DNA of 64,000 nt from Rhynchospora pubera. Lineage: Eukaryota; Streptophyta; Magnoliopsida; Poales; Cyperaceae. A program made the translations under genes and the position numbers. A model generated the notes under the pieces. It had not been told where the DNA came from, did not search any database, and saw only the letters and a list, made by a program, of their open reading frames with translations. The DNA is taken from assembly GCA_028095005.1 (NCBI GenBank), contig CM051461.1, forward strand, positions 169,019,144 to 169,083,143. Reading direction: 5' to 3'. This document shows positions 1 through 10,400 of the stretch, one piece after another (within the stretch, counting starts at the first letter, position 1; each line of letters begins with the position of its first letter).

Positions 1-371
1 CATTGTACTGCTTCCCTCAACTGTGGATCCAATTATGGCTAGTAAGTCCTGCAAGTAAGCATAGAAGTAAACTGATACAAGTATACAACTTGTGTAAATG
101 AATATCTAACTCTGCAAGGATCATTGTATCTTGTTTCTGGTTGTTTCTGATTTTTCAAATTTTGGTTGAGTTTCTGTGTTTGTTTGTAGCTGCATGACTA
201 CTGACTAGCACCTGACAATAGCGGCACCAAGTGCCAAATACTTGCAAAATGGATTCAACCTGTATGAGCTTTAAAATCAGTTGCATTCAATTACAATTGC
301 ATGTTTCTAACATGTTGATGCCTGTGTGTTCTGCAGATGGAGAAATCCAAGAGGAGCTGGGCCCATTTTGA
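1..371 (+). CDS. 3' end (last two exons) of an unrecognised gene
   Basis: Bases 1-41 read open and end at a good donor (TA|GTAAGT at 42). An acceptor TTCTGCAG ends at 336, and joining 41 to 337 keeps one frame that stops at TGA 369-371. The joined tail ends in IMANGEIQEELGPF, acidic and hydrophilic, which looks like a genuine C-terminus. The intron is 295 bp and T-rich. The 3' UTR probably runs to about 480-660. I do not recognise the family, and the rest of the gene is left of the window. An alternative reading without splicing hits a stop at once (TAA at 55-57), which favours the spliced model. Confidence 0.5.
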
Positions 372-963
372 TAACTTCCAAATTTTGACTTCCTTACATC
401 ATCATGTAGTTTTGGATTTTGTTTTCAACCTGAAATTATTTTCCCTCCAAATAAAAAAGCGTCAAGTTCTATAAAGGAATGCAACTGAAGAAATCTTGGA
501 TTACCAAGTTATGGTTGTTCATAATAATTTCTGTGATATTATTTTGTTTTTCATTACCTGTATTCTATTGACATGTTTACATATGTACTAATTTGAATGG
601 TCAAACATCTTTTAATTTTTCTTTCAATTATCTTTTATGAAATTAAAAGACTTGGTTACTTTTTTGTCCTTTATCTGGTGTGTGGTGTCGGATCAGATGC
701 CATACATACCGATGGAGATAAACATGTCATTCATTTCCAGGAAAACAAATGGAATTAGAAGTTGCTTATGAATATTAACCTCTTTTGGATTATGGAAATT
801 GAGTTATTATAGCTGAATGAGTATTGTTGGTCGGGGTAAAGGAAAAATTTGTGCTCGTTTCTTCAAGATAAAAGGGAAAAATAAATGAGTAATATATGAT
901 TTCTGATAAGGGAAAAGATTAAGCTTAATATACTGTGAGAGTTTAATCCTGATTTATGAAGGC
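372..963. other. 3' UTR and intergenic, no gene seen
   Basis: AT-rich sequence following the stop codon at 371. No ORF, no repeat with recognisable ends and no RNA gene is visible until the tRNA terminator. Confidence 0.5.
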
Positions 964-975
964 AAAAAAAAAAAA
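964..975 (-). terminator. RNA polymerase III T-run terminator
   Basis: Twelve A on the + strand give T12 on the tRNA sense strand, 11 nt past the discriminator base of the tRNA-Leu. This is a standard pol III stop signal. Confidence 0.85.
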
Positions 976-986
976 TACATATTTTT

Positions 987-994
987 TGTTGAGA

Positions 995-1027
<33 letters not shown>

Positions 1028-1067
1028 ACCTTAATCTGGCGCCTTAGACCAACTCGGCCATCTCAAC
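987..1067 (-). tRNA. tRNA-Leu (AAG anticodon)
   Basis: The reverse strand folds as a type II (long variable arm) tRNA. The acceptor stem is GTTGAGA paired with TCTCAAC. The A box TGGCCGAGTTGG and the B box GGTTCAAATCC match pol III consensus. The anticodon arm is CCAGA-TTAAGGT-TCTGG, placing AAG at positions 34-36. The extra arm GGTCCGAAAGGGCG is typical of Leu tRNAs. There is no intron, and CCA is not encoded, as expected for a nuclear gene. It reads codon CUU (and CUC by wobble after A34-to-I editing). The gene is 81 nt and looks intact. Confidence 0.97.
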
Positions 1068-1505
1068 GTTTACGGTCAAATTTCTTCTGATATCTTCTTT
1101 ATACAGATAGTATAACACGATATGTAAGCTGCTCACGAAATTGTAGCATTCGGAGAACAGAGTCGATAATGCGTTTTGCATTAAAAAATGAATCAATTCT
1201 TAGCAATGCTGTAAAATTGCAGCCTTGCGAATTCTTATACAGTTATACTTGCATAACCTTTTCGTGGTAATTAGGCGCTATAATACGATCTTAATAACAA
1301 CGTTGATGCTTTTCTATATAAAAGAGAAAAAAAATTACGTTGATATTTTCCAGAGAAGTGATTATCTGGGTCAAAATTTGGAATGAGAAGCTAACAAAAT
1401 GTCACCTTTTGGGTATCTATTTTCCTGTATGAACGATGACGATAATTAATTAATTAATTTTTTGACGAAAAATAGGGGTCAAGTCCCTATCTTATCTTTG
1501 AATAT
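1068..1505. other. Intergenic, no gene seen
   Basis: AT-rich sequence upstream of the tRNA gene, with a short ATTA repeat near 1444-1460. Nothing else is recognisable. Confidence 0.5.
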
Positions 1506-1521
1506 AATAAAGTATGACTAC

Positions 1522-1610
1522 AGTTCGAAACCCGACTGGAAGGTCTTTCATAAACATTTAATTTTAAAATAAGTTGGATGGCTTAGACTTCCAATTTATT
1601 TTTAAAAAAC
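1522..1610 (+). mobile_element. tRNA-derived SINE, 5'-truncated
   Basis: It begins inside the B box (AGTTCGAAACCC) and carries the family 3' body ending in AATTTATTTTTAAAAAAC. It is bounded by a perfect 16-bp direct repeat, AATAAAGTATGACTAC, at 1506-1521 and 1611-1626. The A-box half is missing, consistent with 5' truncation during reverse transcription. The same family occurs at 15022, 21452 and 26767. Confidence 0.88.
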
Positions 1611-1626
1611 AATAAAGTATGACTAC

Positions 1627-2514
1627 GGAGTAGAAGATTTTATAAGTAATTAATGGTTAATATTCGAACAATTAAATTCAAATGTCTTCAAATATTACAT
1701 TTACAACTGTGAGTATTCTTTTTTAGTAATGAGTGAGTTAATTGAAGTTTTTTTTTAATAGTGTCCAATTGGCGTTGTCCATGGGGAAAAGTTGAGGCGC
1801 AAATCTATTATTCTCCCTTGCTTTTGTAATTAGGTACATGTCTGGTATTTCCTCTTACTGGATATTCGAAGCCAACTGTAAAACATCTCCACTTTGAACA
1901 AATAATATATCTCTTTTGTTTCTTCTCCGCCAGTCACTTTTCTTTGGGCGTTGTACTGTCAAGTTTCAGTCCCCCTTTAATCATGCAAAATATCTCTGTG
2001 TCCACCTAATTTTATTAAGATATCACTTATATATGCAAAAGAACATAAGTGCCAAGTGTATCTCACCTCTGTTTATTTCTCGGGAAAAAGGCCACAAAAA
2101 TTGTTGGTCTAAAAAAATAAGAAAGGTCACCCGAATCAGAATTTTTAATAGAGTAGATTAACAGTTAAGTGACATTTTGACTTATGAGATCAATCTGTGT
2201 AGCTGCAATGATAAAAATTCCAGAATTGCCATCCCATGCAATTAAAAGTAAACACAACGTCATAAGTTTTCTGGACCAGACACATTTTCAGCATTTCTGT
2301 TTCTTTTAACAGATAAAATAGCAAAATCATAAATGCACAAAGTACTTTTTAGATGTGTTGTAGCCTTTGCTGCTGTTTGTAAATACTAAATACCTCTAGT
2401 ACTACTGTTGATACCTTGTTTCTTATTTCTTTGCTTACTGTTACTGGTCCAGTGAGACTGTGAGTGGTCCCTTGTGGCAGTTTCAGCTCATGTTTCTGTT
2501 AGTCTGTACGAGTG
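1627..2514. other. Intergenic, no gene seen
   Basis: AT-rich, with scattered short ORFs that lack codon bias or any recognisable motif. No repeat boundaries were found. Confidence 0.5.
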
Positions 2515-2724
2515 TGTTTGGATGAGCCGGGAATAGGGTATAAGAATAAGAAATTTCGGTTGGCGTGCTTATTTTATTGTTGTGCAATTCAAACAACACA
2601 AGAATAATGAATTTGGGCCCTTATTCCTATACTAACAAAACCATGGTATAAGAATAAGGAATAAGAATAAGCACGCAAACCGAAATTTTTTATTCTTATA
2701 TCCTATTTCCGGCTCATCCAAACA
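2515..2724. mobile_element. MITE with long terminal inverted repeats
   Basis: The left end TGTTTGGATGAGCCGG is mirrored by CCGGCTCATCCAAACA at the right end, and the inverted match continues inward for about 50 bp. The element is about 210 bp and non-coding. I see no clear TSD. Its centre (CTTATTCCTATACTAACAAA) is shared with elements at 46802-47008 and 47057-49707, so it belongs to a multi-copy family here. Confidence 0.75.
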
Positions 2725-2742
2725 GTTGGTAGCTTTTGGATA

Positions 2743-2743
2743 A

Positions 2744-2785
<42 letters not shown>

Positions 2786-2792
2786 AATAAAT
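2743..2792. repeat. AAT / AAAT microsatellite
   Basis: An uninterrupted run of about eleven AAT units passes directly into about four AAAT units. It is a compound simple-sequence repeat, likely polymorphic. Confidence 0.95.
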
Positions 2793-3018
2793 GCACAAAG
2801 TAGTACAATCAAATAATACGCTCCTTTTTCATCAAGAAAATACGCTATTTTTAAAACAATGGACCTGTAGGGAAAAAAAATGTTGAATTAAAATATATTC
2901 GTTAATTAAACATTACATGGCTAAGCCGTCAATTTGGTCATCAGATCCTTCATCTAACCCTTCTTCTTTATTTATTGCATTACTTCCTGTAATTGCACAT
3001 GTATGAACATGGAATTGT

Positions 3019-4369
3019 GGAAAATTTTTATTAAAGACAAAAATATCCTCTACATTATTAAAAATGACAAAACATTAATTTTTATTTTAAAAATAGCACA
3101 GCTATAGCGGCACTGGCATTGCCGCTATAGCAGTACCTTAAAAACAAAAAAAAATTGCCTATAGCGGCAATACTATTGCCGCACTTCTCTTTTTTGTTTT
3201 GTGCCAACTGAATTTTTTTCCCTTTTTTCGGTTTTTTTTTGCTTTTATTTTTTTTGAGTTTTTTAATATTTTTATTATATTTTAATAAATTTTATAATAT
3301 ATAGTGTTCTAAATACGTGCCGTGTCATGTTGTCCTGTCAACACGTCATGTCCGGATCATTTGTCGTGCTATTAATGTTCTTCTATCGAGCGTATCGTTT
3401 CGTGTCAAACACTATCGTGTTGACACGAACTTCTTTTTTTATCGTGTCGTGTCATGTTTAGTGGTGAGAAGAGATAACATGACACGCATGTGTCAAACTT
3501 TCTAATGTCCCAACACAACACGAATGTGTCGTGTCAATTTTATATTCGTATCGTATCGTGTCGTGTCATTTTGAAGAACACAAATTTAATTATTAATATT
3601 AATTATTTAAGCAAAATTAATAATTTAATTTCAATTTATAATACTACATCATATTATTTTCCATCGTTTAAATCATAATATTGTTCTAATCTAATTATTA
3701 TTTTTATGAAAAATATTAATAAAAAGTTTTAACTTAATCAAATAATTTATTATGACGTTTAGTAATTTTTCGCTTACTTTTATTTTTTTAATATTTTTTA
3801 AATTTAAAAATAATAAAATAATCTGATACGATTTAACACGACTAACATGACATGAAACGATCGTGTCAGTCGTGACGTGTCAGGATGCGTGTCGTGTTGT
3901 CTCTTCTTACCACTAAGCATGACACGATTAAAAAAGTAGTTCGTGTCAACACGATCGTGTTTGACACAACACGACACGCATGATTGAAGAACACTAATGA
4001 TACAACAAATAATTCGAACATGACGTGTTTGACATGGCACGCATTTAGAACACTATATAAGTATATATTATACAATTTATTAAAATGTAAAAATATTAAA
4101 AAACACAAAAATAAAAATATTAAAAAACACAAAAATAAAAGTAAAAGAAAAAACGAAAAAAGAAAAAAAAATCAGCCGGCACAAAAAAAAAAAGAGAAGT
4201 CCTATAGCGGCACTACTATTGCCGCTATAGGCAAATTTTTTTGTTTTTAAGGCACTGCTATAGCGGCAATGTTAGTGCCGCTATAGCTATGCTATTTTTA
4301 AAAATAATATTAAAATTTTGTCATTTTTAATAATATTGAGAGTATTTTTGTCGTTGATAAAAATATTCC
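3019..4369. mobile_element. Foldback-type Mutator-like element (non-autonomous)
   Basis: A perfect 9-bp direct repeat TGGAATTGT (3010-3018 and 4370-4378) brackets a 1351-bp unit whose ends begin GGAA and are inverted copies. The two arms pair over most of the length: AT-rich tips, then paired CTATAGCGGCA motifs (3103-3184 mirrored at 4202-4287), then CGTGTCGTGTCATG-type repeats reaching to about 3500 and 3890. Only about 390 bp in the middle is unpaired. The 9-bp TSD and long inverted repeats are hallmarks of the Mutator superfamily. Short ORFs inside are by-products of the repeats, and no transposase is present. It sits about 560 bp upstream of the F-box gene start. Confidence 0.9.
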
Positions 4370-4378
4370 TGGAATTGT

Positions 4379-4927
4379 GGACTCACCTCGTATTGACTGG
4401 AAGTCTGGACCAAATGTCTCGTAGATAATAATAAAAATATATGTATATATAACTGTTCATCTTAGAAACCTACCATCTACCAAAGGTAAAAATTTTAAAT
4501 TTCTAATAAATGATTTGCTTGTATAAGAAAAAATTCTAACCTTTGTTTTCAGTAGCAATATGCATAGCAATAATCGGTGTTCCGACTTCCGACTCCCGAC
4601 TCGTTATCATCATCCCAAGGAGTCAGGAGACCCCACCACTTTCTTCCAGTGCAGCAGTGCTTAAATCATTACTAGCTTATACTGCTCGCAACTCAGAAGA
4701 TCTTAAATTTATAGTTTATTTCGTTTCTCACAGTCACATGCCACGTCACTCTCCGGATGACAGCCATCTCATACTAATCAAATTATAATTTATACAAACC
4801 ATTCCATCTCAATTTCACTCTCTTCACTCTTCAGTCATCACTTCCAGACTTACTTCCTTCTCATCTCTGCTCTCTCCTACCAAACAGTCTCCTCTCTCTC
4901 TCTCTCTCTACTCAACCTCACCAAACC
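4379..4927 (+). promoter_or_regulatory. Promoter and 5' leader region of the F-box/kelch gene
   Basis: About 550 bp between the foldback element and the start codon. A TATA-like TTTATACA lies at about 4790, followed by a pyrimidine-rich leader with a (CT)n run at 4891-4909, common in plant 5' UTRs. The start context is AAACCATGG, with A at -3 and G at +4. Confidence 0.5.
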
Positions 4928-6424
4928 ATGGATTCATATCTCAGCATGATCTCCATGGAACACTCCTCTCCTTCAGTCGCCTCCGTGTGGGACCGCCTCA
5001 GCTTCGACCTCACCGAGCTCATCCTCTCTTACCTTCCTCTCCGCTCCCTCGTGCGCTCCTCCGCAGTGTGTCACCAGTGGCGTTGCGCCGCCTCCTCCTC
5101 CGCCTCCCTCCACCGACGTCGCCGCCGTCCTTGGTTTTTCCTTTTCGGTCTCAACAACGTCGTCTCCCGTCTCGATCGATCCTTCGGCTTTGATCCTGAG
5201 AGTTTTTCATGGGTCCCACTCCCTCCTCCTCACCCTGATTGCTTCTCTGGTGCTGGCGGCTTCTCGTTCGCTGCCTCGTCATGTTCTCGATTTGCATACT
5301 CCCCTGTTCTGTCGGGCGGGACCCAACCGAACTGGCGGTTTACCAAACCACTCACTTTTCCCCGGTGCAATCCTATCGTGGCGGTTTTCGATGAGAATCG
5401 GTTTGTGGTGGTAGGTGGATCCCGGTACATAGGCGGGTTGGTGGATCTGGAAGACTGGTTAGCAGTTGAGATTTATGACCCGGTAACAGATGCTTGGGAA
5501 GTGGGGTCGCCGTTGCCGGTGGACTTCAGATCGAGCGGGACTTCCTCTCAGTGGCTCTCGTCTGCGCTTTTGCCTGAAAGAAAGATGCTATATGTGTTTG
5601 GGATATACTCCTGCCATGTGGCAGCCTTTGATTTGTCACAGCGTGTTTGGATCGGGGGTGTTGGAACTCTTCGACCCCCCGGCACAGTGTTCGCGTTCCT
5701 GATTGCAGGTCTGGGAGACAGCCTCCTTCTTGCTGGTCTCTGCAGTGGAGAACAAGGTATAAATTGGCAATTGGATTTACCAAATTACCATACAAGTTGC
5801 AAATGATTTGGTTCATATGTGTTTTATTAAATGGATCTTATACTTTTTTTTAGTTTTTAGAGTATAAGCAGCCTAGTTCAATAATAAGGGAACAAGAAAA
5901 AGAAAACGAAAGAAAAAATTTTCTTGGTTCAACTATTTTGGACAGTCCGTAGAAGTCTAACTAAAGGAAATTGAGCAAAAGGAATCTTTTTCATAATTTG
6001 TACGATAATTAACTTTTAAGTCACTTTCATAGATGGGGGCAGTGGTGGGGCACAACCGTGCTTTGCGATCTGGGCAGTTGATCCCCTAATGAGGGGTCAG
6101 CCTAGGAGGATTACGGTGATGCCGCGGGACATTTTAATCGGGCTTTTTGGTATTGATGACGATGAAAACCGGTTTGCAAGCTTAAGATGTGTCGGCAGTG
6201 ATGGATTGGTCTATGTGTTCAATGAGGATCACCACAAGGGCTACCCTGCCTGTGTGTGTGAGATACAAGGAAAGGAGATGGACCAGTGCTCTTGGAGACG
6301 GATCCCACCCCTGCCTGGTCCAGGGAACCGGTTTCACAAGACCATCGCCTTCTCCTCGCCGGTTCCTCTCGGCCCTGTCCTTGGTACAGCCCACATGGGG
6401 TGTGTTTGGCAAAATGTTGAATAA
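4928..6424 (+). CDS. F-box/kelch-repeat protein (At1g23390-like), two exons
   Basis: Exon 1 is 4928-5756 and exon 2 is 6033-6424. The donor AAG|GTATAA and acceptor TTTCATAG join with phase kept, giving 406 residues. Residues about 21-60 (WDRLSFDLTELILSYLPLRS, then CHQW) form an F-box. Kelch-type blades follow, including VVVGGSRYIGG, EIYDPVTDAWEVGSPLP and MLYVFGIYSCHVAAFDL. Such proteins are SCF E3 ligase substrate receptors: the F-box binds SKP1 and the kelch propeller binds the target. The closest family I recognise is the At1g23390 type; one member of that clade is reported to target chalcone synthase, but that substrate is only an inference here. The last residues and the stop codon come from a MITE inserted at 6398, so the C-terminus is non-ancestral or truncated. 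Confidence 0.88.
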
Positions 6425-6660
6425 ATCTTATTCCAAATAAGACTTATTCGGGATGAAACCAAACGTATTTTGAATAAGCCTTATTCCGAATAAGAGCTTA
6501 TTCAACTCTTTATTCTAATACCATCTATATGGTGGAATTAGAATAACGGATTGAATAAACTCTTATTCGGAATAAGGCTTATTCAAAACGCGTTTGGTTT
6601 CATCCCGAATAAGTCTTATTCGAAATAAGACTTATTCAAACTCCATACCAAACACACCCA
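6398..6660. mobile_element. MITE inserted in the F-box gene 3' end
   Basis: The left end GGGTGTGTTTGG is mirrored by CCAAACACACCC on the right. The inverted arms share AATAAGACTTATTCGGGATG and GAATAAGCCTTATTCCGAAT. The unit is about 262 bp and AT-rich, with no coding capacity of its own. No clean TSD is visible, so family assignment is open. The F-box reading frame runs into its left arm and ends at its TAA (6422-6424). Confidence 0.85.
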
Positions 6661-7276
6661 GCCCTTTATTTAACTCGGGGACCTTTTTCTAATTATCCTT
6701 TTTTGGATAAATGGGTTTGTTTTGTTTTTTATAAGCAATTAGTCCTAATATGCGAAGGGAGCTGCTGTGATCTCTCTCTGGGTATTGTGATCACTTCTCA
6801 CTTGCTTATTCTTTGTGGTGGTGCTGCTCTGGGGTTTTAGTTTGTTTGTGAGCACTATGTGATGAGATTACAGCGTGAGTTATTGATATACTAAATAGTT
6901 ATGTAATATCATATATGGCTCATACGAAGAGGGGTTATTATAGTATGTTATTATGGCTTCAGGATTGTACATTGCGGATAGTTTCGAATTAATGTGTTAT
7001 TATATATATATATATATATTGTTCCTCGTGTCATTTCATTTCCATCGTCTGTTTAAACTTTTCAAATCGCTAAATAGATGAATAGTCGAATTCAAATAGC
7101 GTCTAAGCTTGATAAATAATTAATTTTAAAGAATATAATTGTAATATTATTATTTATGATACTAATTATTTGATCGACCATTATAATTGTAATATTTATT
7201 TTAATTCGCCGATGCGTTATCTATCGTGAAATTGCATTCGATTCGAGCTTAGATCAATCTTAGAAGGAATTACTTT
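6661..7276. other. Displaced 3' flank of the F-box gene; TA microsatellite
   Basis: This is probably the original 3' end and UTR of the F-box gene, pushed downstream by the MITE. A (TA)n run lies at 6999-7019. No other gene or element boundary was seen. Confidence 0.45.
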
Positions 7277-7687
7277 TTCTAGTGTCACAATTTTTTAGTG
7301 CCACAAATTTTCTATTTCATTAATATAAAAAATTTTTGAAATTAAAATTTCAAATTAAAACTATTGATCTTGTTCAATTTAACGAGTGCATTTTCATATT
7401 ATTTTCTTTTTGGTAAAATTTAGAGTTAATTTGACATTCGATCAAGTGGCAAGTATCAAATGAATATAGAATTTGACATTCAGATTATAATTTTTATACG
7501 TCCATATTTTTGTCTCTTGGTCAACTATCAAATGAATATAGAATTTTACAAAATCTATATGAAAATACATCGCTCGTTAAATTGAACAAGATCAATGGTT
7601 TGGATTAGAAATTTGAATTTTAAAATTTTAACTAATAAAATAGAAAAATTACGGCATTAGTGGTACTAAAAAGTTATGGCACTAGAA
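7277..7687. mobile_element. MITE with long inverted arms
   Basis: The left end TTCTAGTGTCACAA is mirrored by GGCACTAGAA at the right. The arms pair inward through the GATCTTGTTCAATTTAACGA block (7368-7387) and its inverse (7572-7590). About 410 bp, non-coding, no clear TSD. The inner block resembles those of the elements at 42826-43253 and about 29130-29475. Confidence 0.7.
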
Positions 7688-8439
7688 TCTTCAACACTCC
7701 TTTATTTGACAACCTTAATATTTTTTAAAAAATAATTTAAATTTGAAATTTGTATTATAGATATTGTTTATATGGTGCACATATAATGTTATTAATAACA
7801 ATGAGATCCGGTATACAGTTTATTTGTTTTTTTAATTAAGGTAATTTAATTAGATAGATAGATAGATATAGTCCAGTTTAATAATTTGACTTTCTTTTTC
7901 TTCGGCAAGGAAGAATTAAACTCGTTTATGATAAACGGCGGAGTCACGCATCCGTTACCTTCTGTATACATTTTAACATTGATTAAGTTAAATGATTTGA
8001 AGTTTTGACGTTGATTAAGTGATTTGAAGTTTTGACATTGATCAAGTGATTTGAAGTTTCAGCGATTTAGATTATTAACAATTTTAATGCATCAACCAAT
8101 GTAGACAATTTAGTCAACAATCTTATCCTTTCGTAGTAGAATACTAGAATTCCAGATAGGACTTTTGGTAAATGATTAAAATAGAAGATAACTACATAAC
8201 ATTTCGTGGATTCTCTCGGGGGACCACAATACGAATGACTTTTCGCATCGAACTCCGCTGAAATTCATCGTGCCAATTGGGAAAAAAAAATCATCATGAC
8301 AATTATTGGTCAGCAGACAACCTTTTATAACAAGAGAAAAAAAATATAAATTAATCATTAGTGAGAGTAGCAAAAAGTCCTGCATGATTGAATTGAAGCC
8401 TAAGCATGATTGAAAATTTTAAAGCCTAAGCAGGATTGA
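7688..8439. other. Intergenic, no gene seen
   Basis: AT-rich. It holds a short GATA run near 7853-7867 and a local repeat GATTTGAAGTTTTGAC at about 7991-8060 (three imperfect copies). No gene or transposon ends were found. Confidence 0.45.
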
Positions 8440-8447
8440 ATTGAAAC

Positions 8448-8632
8448 CAATGTTTTGAAACCGGACCGGACCGGCCAGTTCAGTTGGGCTGTATGCTCAA
8501 TAATACAACCAATTATACATATTATATTACAAATAGTCCGGTTTTATCACCGGTTCACACCGGCCGAACCGGTTAAACCTCTGAACCGAGAGTTTAGCTG
8601 GTTTAACTGTCGGTTCGGTTTTGAAAACATTG
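8448..8632. mobile_element. hAT-type MITE, 185 bp
   Basis: An exact 8-bp direct repeat ATTGAAAC (8440-8447 and 8633-8640) flanks a unit with terminal inverted repeats CAATGTTTTGAAA / TTTGAAAACATTG. The interior is rich in CCGG and ACCGGTT motifs. An 8-bp TSD is the hAT superfamily signature. Non-coding. Confidence 0.85.
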
Positions 8633-8963
8633 ATTGAAACTCTTGAGTACTATCCCAAAATCCTCCCCAACCCCTGGTTCACCAAGGAGAGAATAGTCTT
8701 GTTGCCTTTTTCCGCTCTCAAAAAGCCCAAATTTTAACTATAAGATGTTAATAATTTAAAAAACATGAACCCACAAAAAACATGAACCCAAATGACGCCT
8801 GTATCTCAGGCTTTAATTGAATTTGCTATCCGACAAGCAAGGTCACATGATCATATCCATCCAACAAACAGTGCATTAATTAGGTTCTGCTCTCCGTGCT
8901 ACTAACTCCAATGTCCAATGCTTATTTCTTCTAGAAGCAGAGAATTTACGGCATCAACGTATA

Positions 8964-9196
8964 AGCCTGTCAAAAACCAGCCGGACGTTTACGTTTGGTT
9001 TCGTCCGAACATAACGTTAAACAAAATAGAAAATCTGTTTTGTTTTTGAGAACGGAATGAAAACGAAACTGAAATATCTAAATGTTACTGAAGAGAAACG
9101 AAACGAAATATGAAAATGGACTGAAATCAATAATAAATGAAGGACATAACAGAAACGAAATATTTTTTCTACTTCGTTGGCCGTTTGACAGGCCCA
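8964..9196. mobile_element. hAT-type MITE, GCCTGTCAAA termini
   Basis: The left end AGCCTGTCAAA is mirrored by TTTGACAGGCCCA, with near-perfect 8-bp direct repeats AACGTATA (8956-8963) and AACGTATG (9197-9204). The interior has repeated ACGAAAC motifs, like the element at 37767-38083, so the two probably belong to one hAT family. Confidence 0.75.
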
Positions 9197-9204
9197 AACG
9201 TATG

Positions 9205-10129
9205 TATAAATTTATGCGATTGCCGGCCACTGGGCAGAACTCGGAACTTATCTCCTATCGGTATCTACTCAAAAAAAAAAAAAAAAGGAACTTATTTTTT
9301 TTTCTGTACTTCTGTCCTGTGTCCCAGTCCCAACTCCCAATATGCCCTCAAAGGACAAAGGTTGGTGCCTACGGCTCTTCAAGTTTTAACCTTAATTACA
9401 AAAAAAGAAAAAAAAATTGAGATGAAAAAAATTGGGAACTGCTGGCCAATGGAATCACGAATACTAATTATAAAAGGGATAGTTTCTCGTGGAGTCAATT
9501 ATATATACTATAACACAAGATACTTAAAATTGAAATTAATATATTGCATTTCTTAAATAATTTAAAATTTTAGTAAAGTCATTGGGCTTGTTAGTATGCT
9601 AGTACTATATATTTTTTTTTTTTACTTTTTTGTTGGGTCTCCTCTTACATTCTAAATATTTCTCTGCATTGATGTGTAGGAGGGTGATGTAGTGAATCAT
9701 CATACCTACCTCAAGTCATATGAAGAACCACGTTAATGAGTCACGATCTAACTTAAGTCATACCTAACTTCTTTCAAAGGAATACATTTTTTTTCCCCAA
9801 GGATTCAAGGAATAAAAAATCTTTATGCTGAATGACACATATGTTCATGTTTCTTTTTTTGAGAGAGAAGGTACCTACCTTTTTCATTAAGTAATGAAAC
9901 ATAATTATTACTAAAAACAAGAAATATAGTTAATACTAATAGTAACTAAGGGTTTGGATTTTTATTTAAAGTATTCCATAAGTAATGTATATATAATAAG
10001 TAAGGAGTCCAACAAACAAATAGAGGCAATTCAAATTTGAGAGGAGGGAGCTAATTTTTTCGGTAATATAAAGATACTGGAACAATATCTTATTTGAACT
10101 GTGATGAGAGTTTTGTTTTAAATAAATAA
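9205..10129. other. Intergenic, no gene seen
   Basis: AT-rich with two A/T homopolymer runs (9270-9304 and 9611-9631). No gene or repeat boundary is recognisable. Confidence 0.45.
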
Positions 10130-10400
10130 CTAGGTGGGAAAATCGAGCTTCGCTCGATATATGAATATAAAATTTATTAAAAAGTAAGTAATCCGTATTA
10201 TAAATAATGATGTGTGGGAGTATGGTTTAAAAATTTTAATCAAAAGACATTTTTATATTAATCAAAAGTTGTTTATGAAATGGTTTAAAAATTTTATTGA
10301 ATATGAGTTAACATGACAATAAAACAACAAAAATTAGAAGATGATAGAGGATAAGATAATGGAGATATTAATGGGCACATCGAGCTTCGCTCGATACTGA
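10130..10400 (-). mobile_element. Helitron 3' terminus (candidate)
   Basis: On the - strand the sequence reads hairpin ATCGAGCGAAGCTCGAT, then TTTCCCAC, then CTAG followed by T (CTAG at 10133-10130). A short GC hairpin about 10 nt before CTRR, and insertion before a T, is the Helitron 3' signature. The identical 17-nt hairpin recurs at 10379-10395 without a CTRR after it. The 5' TC end was not located, so the element length is unknown. Confidence 0.5.

Noticed and set aside
3317..4250. Overlapping ORFs of 62-88 codons on both strands
   Set aside because: They lie in the inverted arms of the foldback element and are produced by the CGTGTC-type repeats; there is no codon bias or motif.
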